The notes under the pieces: generated by a model
What the model saw: only the letters and a program-made list of their open reading frames with translations
Database searches by the model: none
What the model was told of the DNA's origin: nothing
Origin: Aplectana chamaeleonis
Lineage: Eukaryota > Nematoda > Chromadorea > Rhabditida > Cosmocercidae
NCBI GenBank assembly: GCA_029168955.1
Contig: JAPDOI010000290.1
Location: 854,535-918,534, forward strand
Direction: 5' to 3'
Length of the DNA stretch: 64,000 nucleotides
Program-made: the position numbers and the translations under genes
Shown here: in pieces, positions 37,253 through 44,721 of the stretch
Layout: each line of letters starts with the position of its first letter
How positions within the stretch are numbered: position 1 is the first letter of the stretch

Positions 37253-37305
37253 GGAAATGAACTTGCGACATTCTTATCACAACGGCGCGCATGCCAACTA
37301 CTCCA
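37253..37305 (-). ncRNA. tRNA-like module 2, right-arm copy
   Basis: Minus-strand A box TGGAGTAGTTGG at 37294-37305 and B-box-like AGTTCATTTCC at 37253-37263, again with a 30-base gap. It mirrors 35955-36007. Both boxes are unchanged although the DNA between and around them has several substitutions (for example ATGCGCGCC for GTGCGCGCC). Confidence 0.38.
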
Positions 37306-37388
37306 ACCCGCACATGTTAACGTGAGCTATCAAACCTATGAAGTGATGAAACAGGCGCAGTTAAGTGCAAAAACTATGCGCAAACGTA

Positions 37389-37441
37389 AGAACTGAACCC
37401 GCAACGTTCTCCCATTGACGGCGCGCACACCAACTGCTCCA
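37389..37441 (-). ncRNA. tRNA-like module 1, right-arm copy
   Basis: Minus-strand A box TGGAGCAGTTGG at 37430-37441 and B-box-like GGTTCAGTTCT at 37389-37399, with a 30-base gap. It mirrors 35819-35871. The D-stem partner GCTC has become GCGC here, so the D arm is weaker than in the left copy. Confidence 0.38.
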
Positions 37442-37699
37442 ATCATGTACCGGGCCTACCTTCAATTGAATGCTACGATGGTCCGTCATTCCGATCCCTG
37501 CGTCATACCTACCACAAATAGTAAGGATTTGAGATCATGCTCAATCCATAAAAGGCCCATATCAACTATGGAACACTTCAAACTATTACCTTTTCACTGC
37601 ACTGTCTTAATGTTTTCCTATAATTGTACCACCAGTAATTTCGTTTTTTTTTACCTTCACCGTGAACGATTTTTAAGCGCAAAACGGTATTTAGAAGGA

Positions 37700-38090
37700 G
37701 GGAAGGCCATTTTCAGACCTGTTCTAAGGTCAGTCTAGGACAGCAGGATGATTCCGGCTGATGGCGCCTGCAACAGCCGCGAGACTCCTCTGAACATGGC
37801 TCTACGCAAATGTCGCTGGTGAGACCTTAGCGGCTAGTATAGTGAGGACCGAATAATTTCGAATAATTCAATCAATCATTTTTTTTTGCTCCAAAACCAG
37901 AATGGCTTCGCGCTGTTTTTCATTTCAAGACATCGAGCAGTTCTCAAGCTTCGAAAAAAATCGAACATTCGAACATTTTCAAATAACTGATAAATAAATA
38001 AAAAAAAGACTCAAATAACTCGAAAATATTCGGTCCTCACTATAGCGGCTAGTACTTTGGTGGCCGAAGAAATTGTGAATTCCCTGATTT
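37700..38090 (-). pseudogene. Exon-like reading frame split by a MITE (right arm, decayed)
   Basis: Mirror copy of the exon-like piece in the left arm. On the minus strand the frame after the MITE begins KVSPATFA and then meets TAG where the left copy has CAG; the later part still reads RSLAAVAGAISRNHPAVLD before TGA. The ATG seen in the left copy is ATT here. Most differences between the two copies change the amino acid, so neither looks constrained as protein. Confidence 0.35.
37839..38043. mobile_element. MITE, right-arm copy (205 bp)
   Basis: Same element as at 35212-35414, inverted with the arm. It begins ATAGTGAGGACCGAATA and ends ATTCGGTCCTCACTAT. The flanking 10-bp direct repeats are perfect here: AGCGGCTAGT at 37829-37838 and at 38044-38053. 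This copy shows the insertion flanks better than the left one and supports a target duplication of up to 10 bp. Confidence 0.82.
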
Positions 38091-38194
38091 CATAAGAATT
38101 TTATGAATGGAGTTTGAAAAATAATTAGTTTCAAGAAGCGTCTGGTATGGAGTCCAAACTAGGAAATCCTGATGAGAATTCAATTTTACAATTG

Positions 38195-38217
38195 TGGTGA
38201 GCGCGAAGCGCTCACCA
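38195..38217. repeat. Perfect 10-bp hairpin just outside the palindrome
   Basis: TGGTGAGCGC (38195-38204) and GCGCTCACCA (38208-38217) pair perfectly around the 3-base loop GAA. It starts three bases after the right arm of the large palindrome ends. It may mark the breakpoint or be a short dispersed element; no function is assigned. Confidence 0.85.
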
Positions 38218-38403
38218 GGATTTGGCTTTGATCTCTTCCCGCGCGGATGCCCTACAATGAGATCACCTATTCATACCGTCACCAGAGGTATGAGCTGTAC
38301 ACCATTCGATGCGCTGCAAGAAATTACATATGTGTGCAACTTTTTATCCCAACTGGTCCCCGCTTTCTAAAGTTATGACCTCTCAAAGTACGCAAAAACG
38401 TTC
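38218..38403. other. Single-copy segment, nothing recognised
   Basis: Unique sequence between the hairpin and the CCGCCT microsatellite. I see no splice-flanked frame or RNA gene. A plus-strand ATG at 38309 opens a 90-codon frame that runs through the microsatellite as polyproline; its length depends wholly on the microsatellite and I do not call it. Confidence 0.5.
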
Positions 38404-38524
38404 TCCACCACCGCCTCCGCCTCCGCCTCCGCCTCCGCCTCCGCCTCCGCCTCCGCCTCCGCCTCCGCCTCCGCTACCGCCACCGCCACCGCCTCCGCCT
38501 CAGCCTCCGCCTCCACCTCCGTCC
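38404..38524. repeat. (CCGCCT)n hexanucleotide microsatellite
   Basis: About twenty tandem CCGCCT hexamers, with interruptions such as CCGCTACCG, CCACCG and CTCAGC in the distal half. The plus strand reads polyproline and the minus strand alternating Glu/Ala or Val. The pure pyrimidine strand bias and strong GC content contrast with the AT-rich surroundings. Confidence 0.95.
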
Positions 38525-38904
38525 GTCGAAAATCATTTTTTTGGAAGGCGTGGACCAAATCGCTCGAAAATTTGTGACTAGAGGTAATCGGCCACGGGAA
38601 TGACGAAAATAATTGTCAGAACTCACCATAATGACTTCTGGGCCCGTAACCGGCGGTTCAAACTAGGAAACCGGCCTCTCAAGATTAGTTTATAAAAATG
38701 ACGGGTTTTTCGTTATCAGTCATTGTTTTCTTAGAGACTCCATATAAATACCTTGCTCTCTAGGGTGGTGTACTCTAAACGTCCGGCTTGGAACAGGACG
38801 CTATGCGGAAGGGTTGTTTTTGAGCGTGGCGCGTGTTTGTACCATACGCACCAAAGATAAGAAGTCGTCGCAGGGTGTGCTGAAGTGTCGGTTGACTATG
38901 CGAG
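38525..38904. other. Single-copy segment upstream of the 21-bp array
   Basis: Unique sequence with a TATA-like box (annotated separately). The stretch TATCAGTCATTGTTTTCTTA near 38715 resembles TATCAATCATTGTTTTTATT near 43558, beyond the 21-bp array and in the same direction; the resemblance continues through AGAG and AAATAC. The two flanks of the minisatellite may therefore be old copies of each other. No gene is recognised. Confidence 0.45.
38743..38750 (+). promoter_or_regulatory. TATA-box-like sequence
   Basis: TATAAATA, about 155 bp before the first ATG (38898) that opens into the 21-bp array. It matches the TATA consensus, but in an AT-rich genome this occurs often by chance and no initiator or transcript evidence is visible. 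Confidence 0.2.
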
Positions 38905-39575
38905 ACCGCAGTAGGAGTATGCAGGACGTCGTGGAACTACAGCAACCCCTCAGTAGGGGTGTGCAGGACGCCGTAGAATGTGTGCAGGACCTCAGTAGGA
39001 GTGTGCAGGACCTTAGTAGGAGTGTGCAGGACATCATGGGACCTGTGCAGGACCCCAGTAGGGGTGTGCAGGACGTCGTAGAATGTGTGCAGGACCTCAG
39101 TAGGAGTGTGCAGGACCTTAGTAGGAGTGTGCAGGACATCATGGGACCTGTGCAGGACCCCAGTAGGGGTGTGCAGGACCTCAGTAGGAGTGTGCAGGAC
39201 ATTTTGGGACCTGTGCAGGACCCCAGTAAGGGTGTGCAGGACGTCGTAGAATGTGTGCAGGACCTCAGTGGGAGTGTGCAGGACCTTAGTAGGAGTGTGC
39301 AGGACATCATGGGACCTGTGCAGGACCCCAGTAGGGGTGTGCAGGACCTCAGTAGGAGTGTGCATGACATTATGGGACCTGTACAGGACCTCAGTAGGAG
39401 TGCGCAGGATATCATGGAACGTGTGCAGGACCCCAGTAGGGGTGTGCAGGACGTCGTAGAATGTGTGCAGGACCTCAGTAGGAGTGTGCAGGACCTTAGT
39501 AGGAGTGTGCAGGACATCATGGGACCTGTGCAGGACCCCAGTAGGAGTGTGCAGGACATCATGGAACCTGTGTAG
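38898..39575 (+). CDS. Possible heptad-repeat protein frame, unsupported
   Basis: An ATG at 38898, in non-repeat sequence, opens directly into the 21-bp array (MRDRSRSMQDVVELQQPLSR, then VQD heptads) and runs to a TAG near 39571. Valine at the first and Leu/Ile/Val at the fourth position of each heptad would suit a coiled coil, but the frequent VQDPSR unit puts proline into the core position and argues against a stable one. A TATA-like box lies 155 bp upstream. Later plus-strand frames in the array (39906-40919, 41241-41780, 42388-42894) would need splicing around the recurrent TAGs; the last runs past the array into unique sequence and stops at 42892-42894. A chance open frame in a minisatellite is the simpler reading. 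Confidence 0.12.
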   Translation: MRDRSRSMQDVVELQQPLSRGVQDAVECVQDLSRSVQDLSRSVQDIMGPVQDPSRGVQDVVECVQDLSRSVQDLSRSVQDIMGPVQDPSRGVQDLSRSVQDILGPVQDPSKGVQDVVECVQDLSGSVQDLSRSVQDIMGPVQDPSRGVQDLSRSVHDIMGPVQDLSRSAQDIMERVQDPSRGVQDVVECVQDLSRSVQDLSRSVQDIMGPVQDPSRSVQDIMEPV

Positions 39576-42500
39576 GACCCCAGTAGGGGTGTACAGGACA
39601 TCGTAGAATGTGTGCAGAACATCAGTAGGAGTGTGCAGGACATCATGGGACCTGTGCAGGACCCCAGTAGGGGTGTGCAGGACGTCGTAGAATGTGTGCA
39701 GGACCTTAGTAGGAGTGTGCAGGACATCATGAAACATGTGCAAGACCCCTGTAAGGATGAGCAGGACTTCATGGAATGTGTGCAGGACATCAGTAGGAGT
39801 GTGCAGGACATCATGAAGCGTGTGCAGGACCCCAGTAGGGTTGAGCAGGACGTCATGGAATGTGTGTAGGACCTTAGTAAAATTACACAGGACATCATAG
39901 AACGTGTGCAGGACCCCAATAGGGGTGTGCAGGACATCATGGAATGTGTGCAGGACCTTAGTAGGAGTGTGCAGGACATCATGAAACGTGTGCAAGACCC
40001 CTGTAAGGATGATCAGAACTTCGTGGAATGTGTGCAGGACATCAGTAGGAGTGTGCAGGACATCATGAAGCGTGTGCAGGACCCCAATAGGGGTTTGCAG
40101 GACATCATGGAATGTGTGCAGGACCTTAGTAGGAGTGTGCAGGACATCATGACACGTGTGCAAGACCCCTGTAAGGATGATCAGAACTTCGTGGAATGTG
40201 TGCAGGACATCAGTAGGAGTGTGCAGGACATCATGAAACGTGTGCAAGACCCCTGTAAGGATGAGCAGGACTTCATGGAATGTGTGCTGGATCTCAGTAG
40301 GGGTGCGCAGGACGCCGTAGAATGTGTGCAGGACCTCAGTAGGAGTGTGCAGGACCTTAGTAGGAGTGTGCAGGACATCATGGGACCTGTGCAGGACCCC
40401 AGTAGGGGTGTGCAGGACGTCGTAGAATGTGTGCAGGACCTCAGTATGAGTGTGCAGGACCTTAGTAGGAGTGTGCAGGACATCATGGGACCTGTGCAGG
40501 ACCCCAGTAGGGGTGTGCAGGACCTCAGTAGGAGTGTGCAGGACATTTTGGGACCTGTGCAGGACCCCAGTAAGGGTGTGCAGGACGTCGTAGAATGTGT
40601 GCAGGACCTCAGTGGGACTGTGCAGGACCTTAGTAGGAGTGTGCAGGACATCATGGGACCTGTGCAGGACCCCACTAGGGGTGTGCAGGACCTCAGTAGG
40701 AGTGTGCATGACATTATGGGACCTGTACAGGACCTCAGTAGAAGCGCGCAGGATATCATGGAACGTGTGCAGGACCCCAGTAGGGGTGTGCAGGACGTCG
40801 TAGAATGTGTGCAGGACCTCAGTAGGAGTGTGCAGGACCTTAGTAGGAGTGTGCAGGACATCATGGGACCTGTGCAGGATCCCAGTAGAAGTGTGCAGGA
40901 CATCATGGAACCTGTGTAGGACCCCAGTAGGGGTGTGCAGGACATCGTAGAATGTGTGCAGAACATCAGTAGGAGTGTGCAGGACATCATGGGACCTGTG
41001 CAGGACCCCAGTAGGGGTGTGCAGGACGTCGTAGAATGTGTGCAGGACCTTAGTAGGAGTGTGCAGGACATCATGAAACATGTGCAAGACCCCTGTAAGG
41101 ATGAGCAGGACTTCATGGAATGTGTGCAGGACATCAGTAGGAGTGTGCAGGACATCATGAAGCGTGTGCAGGACCCCAGTAGGGTTGAGCAGGACGTCAT
41201 GGAATGTGTGTAGGGCCTTAGTAAAATTACACAGGACATCATGGAACGTGTGCAGGACATCATGGAATGTGTGCAGGACCTTAGTAGGAGTGTGCAGGAC
41301 ATCATGAAACGTGTGCAAGACCCCTGTAAGGATGATCAGAACTTCGTGGAATGTGTGCAGGACATCAGTAGGAGTGTGCAGGACATCATGAAACGTGTGC
41401 AAGACCCCTGTAAGGATGAGCAGGACTTCATGGAATGTGTGCTGGATCTCAGTGTGCAGGACGCCGTAGAATGTGTGCAGGACCTCAGTAGGAGTGTGCA
41501 GGACCTTAGTAGGAGTGTGCAGGACATCATGGGACCTGTGCAGGACCCCAGTAGGGGTGTGCAGGACGTCGTAGAATGTGTGCAGGACCTCAGTAGGAGT
41601 GTGCAGGACCTTAGTAGGAGTGTGCAGGACATCATGGGACCTGTGCAGGACCCCAGTAGGGGTGTGCAGGACCTCAGTAGGAGTGTGCAGGACATTTTGG
41701 GACCTGTGCAGGACCCCCAAGGGTGTGCAGGACGTCGTAGAATGAGTGCAGGACCTCAGTGGGAGTGTGCAGGACCTTAGTAGGAGTGTGCAGGACATCA
41801 TGGGACCTGTGCAGGACCCCAGTAGAGGGTGTGCAGGACCTCAGTAGGAGTGTGCATGACATTATGGGACCTGTACAGGACCTCAGTAGGAGTGCAGGAT
41901 ATCATGGAACGTGTGCAGGACCCCAGTAGGAGGTGTGCAGGACGTCGTAGAATGTGTGCAGGACCTCAGTAGGAGTGTGCAGGACCTTAGTAGGAGTGTG
42001 CAGGACATCATGGGACCTGTGCAGGACCCCAGTAGAAGTGTGCAGGACATCATGGAACCTGTGTAGGACCCCAGTAGGGGTGTGCAGGACATCGTAGAAT
42101 GTGTGCAGAACATCAGTAGGAGTGTGCAGGACATCATGGGACCTGTGCAGGACCCCAGTAGGGGTGTGCAGGACGTCGTAGAATGTGTGCAGGACATTAG
42201 TAGGAGTGTGCAGGACATCATGAAACATGTGCAAGACCCCTTTAAGGATGAGCAGGACTTCATGGAATGTGTGCAGGACATCAGTAGGAGTGTGCAGGAC
42301 ATCATGAAGCGTGTGCAGGACCCCAGTAGGGTTGAGCAGGACGTCATGGAATGTGTGTAGGGCCTTAGTAAAATTACACAGGACATCATGGAACGTGTGC
42401 AGGACCCAAATAGGGGTGTGCAGGACATCATGGAATGTGTGCAGGACCTTAGTAGGAGTGTGCAGGACATCATGAAACGTGTGCAAGACCCCTGTAAGGA

Positions 42501-42810
42501 TGATCAGAACTTCGTGGAATGTGTGCAGGACATCAGTAGGAGTGTGCAGGACATCATGAAGCATGTGCAGGACCCCAATAGGGGTGTGCAGGACATAATG
42601 GAATGTGTGCAGGACCTTAGTAGGAGTGTGCAGGACATCATGAAACGTGTGCAAGACCCCTGTAAGGATGATCAGAACTTCGTGGAATGTGTGCAGGACA
42701 TCAGTAGGAGTGTGCAGGACATCATGAAACGTGAGCAAGACCCCTGTAAGGATGAGCAGGACTTCATGGAATGTGTGCTGGATCTCAGTAGGGGTGTGCA
42801 GGACCTCAGT
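38905..42810 (+). repeat. 21-bp minisatellite, about 186 units, with higher-order blocks
   Basis: Tandem 21-bp units of the form GTGCAGGAC plus a 12-base variable half: CTCAGTAGGAGT, CTTAGTAGGAGT, ATCATGGGACCT, CCCAGTAGGGGT, GTCGTAGAATGT and others. Variants recur in a fixed order as higher-order blocks: GACGCCGTAGAATG occurs at 38967, 40311 and about 41459, the first step being exactly 1344 bp (64 units), the second shorter through deletions. Because 21 is a multiple of three, frames stay open for long distances. On the plus strand they read VQDLSRS / VQDIMGP / VQDPSRG / VQDVVEC heptads, broken by TAG codons recurring in each block (for example near 39571 and 39867). On the minus strand one frame is open for 954 codons (41801 to 38937), mostly as VLHTPTE / VLHTFYD / VLHRSHD heptads. 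I see no conserved domain; open frames alone do not show coding here. Confidence 0.95.
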
Positions 42811-42856
42811 TCAATGTTCATGACACCGTATGCAAGCCAGGCCTCCGAATCTACAA

Positions 42857-42899
42857 GAACGATAGTTAAGTCCGCCAGAACAGGGCTACCGTAATCTCA
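42857..42899. repeat. 43-bp inverted repeat, left copy
   Basis: Pairs in reverse complement with 43127-43169, with three mismatches in 43 bases. It starts GAACGATAGTTAAGT and ends CTACCGTAATCTCA. The 227-bp spacer holds a separate hairpin. It may be a short foldback element; no flanking duplication was seen. Confidence 0.85.
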
Positions 42900-43016
42900 C
42901 TCGAGTTGGCTCTAAAATTTTCTAAGTTCTGACTCCGATTTCGCTTCATCTTCCCTACAGGTGGTGATGTTTCCCTGCTTTTAGTCCAGGCAGATCCTCA
43001 ACTGCTGACCCCTAGA

Positions 43017-43052
43017 GAAGGACGGTGTGTGAATCAAGACACACCGCTCTTC
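43017..43052. repeat. Hairpin, 14-bp stem
   Basis: CGGTGTGT (43023-43030) and ACACACCG (43039-43046) pair perfectly around GAATCAAG. The stem extends outward through one mismatch and one G-T pair to GAAG/CTTC (43017-43020 and 43049-43052). It lies inside the spacer of the 43-bp inverted pair. Confidence 0.8.
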
Positions 43053-43126
43053 ACTTCTTTTATACTTTATCATTGATCAATTGGGTATCATCAAATTTGT
43101 TTACGAGAGCCGAATAACATCATTCC

Positions 43127-43169
43127 TGAGATTACGGTAGTCCTTTTCTGGCGCACTTAACTATCGTTC
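43127..43169. repeat. 43-bp inverted repeat, right copy
   Basis: Reverse complement of 42857-42899 with three mismatches, starting TGAGATTACGGTAG and ending CTATCGTTC. Confidence 0.85.
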
Positions 43170-43195
43170 GCGCTGGAAATCAATTCCCATTTTCA

Positions 43196-43217
43196 GGCTC
43201 AATTTCATGATTGAGCC
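43196..43217. repeat. Perfect 8-bp hairpin
   Basis: GGCTCAAT (43196-43203) and ATTGAGCC (43210-43217) pair around TTCATG. It is 26 bp past the 43-bp inverted repeat. Confidence 0.8.
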
Positions 43218-43527
43218 CGGTAGACCACACTGGTAAACTTTGGCGAGTCAAAAACGTTGGACGATGAGGTTAATATCCGCCACCAATTCTCACCAGTCAT
43301 CTAGCCCTTTTTCCTAGAATGTTGGTGCGACAGTAAGATAACAGGAAAAATTGGTTACGGCACGAACTCCACATGCAGAAAAACTCCGAAAATGATTTTG
43401 GCGCGAAATTCAAATTCGTATTTACAATGTGTTCCGATTGACTTTTCTTTACAAATGAAGGTTTTTCATGGGCCCCTTCAACATTTTCTTTCACTAGAGG
43501 GGCCAAGCTACGCAAAAACTCATAGAA

Positions 43528-43893
43528 ATGATGGAAAACTCTGATAAAATAGGCCTGATACTGCGCTATCAATCATTGTTTTTATTAGAGCTCTACGGAA
43601 ATACTTCGACTGGTAGCCTCACCAATGGGCCGTTCATTCATTTCTGTCTTGAGTGGTGCGTGCCCCCCCCCCCTCTAGAAGAGTGCCTAGAACCTGTACA
43701 ATTGGGTCATTTTGAAACTCATTTCTTCATTTTTCGACTTTTAAATTCAAAAAGTATATGCCTTGCATCTATTTGTAGGAAGCCGCGTTGCAACAATTAT
43801 CTTGCAGTCTTAGCAGCGGAGCGGTTGTTTCTTCATTTCTACCACTATGTTTTCGAAAAACAACTTGACCTCTGGAGCTCGACGATATTGTAG
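43528..43893 (+). CDS. Unrecognised 121-codon open frame, weak
   Basis: ATG ATG at 43528 with a purine at -3 opens a 121-codon frame (MMENSDKIGLILRYQSLFLL...) ending at TAG 43891-43893. An 11-base C run at 43663-43673 lies inside it and would encode a short proline run. The sequence is rich in Phe, Leu and Cys, as chance frames in AT-rich DNA often are. I see no domain, signal peptide or splice support. Its start overlaps sequence that resembles the left flank of the minisatellite. Confidence 0.13.
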   Translation: MMENSDKIGLILRYQSLFLLELYGNTSTGSLTNGPFIHFCLEWCVPPPPLEECLEPVQLGHFETHFFIFRLLNSKSICLASICRKPRCNNYLAVLAAERLFLHFYHYVFEKQLDLWSSTIL

Positions 43894-43918
43894 AAGGGAA
43901 ACCCTTGTAAAGTTGTGA

Positions 43919-44161
43919 AATTTCTGAAAGTTGGGCTCCGCAGAAAAGGTCAAGGATTTGGCATTGCTCCTAAATGTTGTGAAATTGTTTTATTGGATTT
44001 GGCTCTCAACTTGATTTTTCAAATGTAGTGAAATTGTCGAATTGATTTGGCTGTGATGATACTATATGCAGATAACATAATCATTAAATGTAGTGAAATT
44101 GTTGCAAACGGATTTGGCAGGAGCTCTATCAATTATCACAGTCAAATCACGCGTCAGAAGG
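43919..44161 (+). repeat. Foldback element, left arm
   Basis: Starts AATTTCTGAAAGTTGGG and ends at CACGCGTCAGAAGG; it matches the reverse complement of 44479-44721 almost base for base, and similarity fades beyond the inner end. Inside the arm a motif of the form AAATGTAGTGAAATTGT, a short gap, then GATTTGGC occurs three times (43972-44003, 44021-44051, 44086-44118). With a 317-bp spacer this fits a foldback-type non-autonomous element or an inverted duplication. Confidence 0.92.
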
Positions 44162-44478
44162 TCCTCTGGCGAGCGAATGAAGACAAAAAGAAAAAAAATA
44201 ATAATCCTCAGTCAACAATGCTGAACGAAACGTGGCCTTATGGGCTAGAATTAAGGTTTCCAAATGCTATTCTGCCTTTTCAGTGTGGCCTTTTCAGGTA
44301 CCAGACCTTCCCTCACCGATGAGATAAAATTCATGAAAACGAAATCTAACGCAATTTACTCGCTACTGACCATGTCTTCGTGTCCTCAACGCTTTCACGG
44401 TTCGCATTGTATAGAAACGTTTTGCTGCTAGGTTTATTCCTGTTCTCATTCGATTCAATATGCGCTCCAAGGAAAACC
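44162..44478. other. Foldback spacer, no gene recognised
   Basis: The 317 bp between the foldback arms. It includes an A-rich run (GAAAAAAAATAATAAT near 44191). The plus- and minus-strand frames that enter it (44047-44322 and 44363-44593) are mirror translations of the two arms, begin at TTG codons and diverge once outside the arms, so I do not call them genes. Confidence 0.55.
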
Positions 44479-44721
44479 CCTTCTGACGCGTGATTTGACT
44501 GTGATAATTGATACAGCTCCTGCCAAATCCGTTTGCAACAATTTCACTACATTTAATGATTATGTTATCTGCATATAGTATCATCACAGCCAAATCAATT
44601 CGACAATTTCACTACATTTGAAAAATCAAGTTGAGAGCCAAATCCAATAAAACAATTTCACAACATTTAGGAGCAATGCCAAATCCTTGACCTTTTCTGC
44701 GGAGCCCAACTTTCAGAAATT
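44479..44721 (-). repeat. Foldback element, right arm
   Basis: Reverse complement of 43919-44161, with the three internal motifs in mirror order. Its outer end (CAACTTTCAGAAATT) runs straight into the inverted satellite array; the last six bases, GAAATT at 44716-44721, also belong to the first satellite unit. Confidence 0.92.

Larger units (their letters stand above)
36868..38192 (-). repeat. Large palindrome, right arm
   Basis: Reverse-complement partner of 35063-36391 with the same content in mirror order: tRNA-like modules, exon-like piece and MITE. Differences from the left arm are scattered substitutions and short indels. In the exon-like part they include a loss of the ATG and a premature TAG, so this copy is more decayed. 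Confidence 0.93.
42811..43527. other. Single-copy segment with three inverted repeats
   Basis: Unique DNA after the minisatellite. It contains the 43-bp inverted pair at 42857/43127 and two hairpins (annotated separately). An acceptor-like TCTTCCCTACAG ends at 42960, but no matching frame is evident. A 91-codon minus-strand frame at 43297-43572 starts with TTG and has no support. Confidence 0.5.

Noticed and set aside
35864..37396. Two mirrored 64-codon frames (MFVTMKHPSTQKLRCC...) as a duplicated small gene
   Set aside because: They are the palindrome arms read on opposite strands. Of about nine base differences between them nearly all change the amino acid, so there is no sign of selection on protein, and they overlap the tRNA-like modules.
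38309..38581. Polyproline protein
   Set aside because: The frame exists only because the CCGCCT microsatellite lacks stops; there are no splice sites or homologous flanking domain.
43297..43572. 91-codon minus-strand frame
   Set aside because: Starts with TTG, overlaps another weak frame, and has no recognisable domain.
44047..44100. ILYADNIII in a plus-strand frame, like the YADD box of a LINE reverse transcriptase
   Set aside because: The second Asp is missing, the frame starts at TTG, no other reverse-transcriptase sequence surrounds it, and the DNA is part of the AAATGTAGTGAAATTG motif repeats of the foldback arm.
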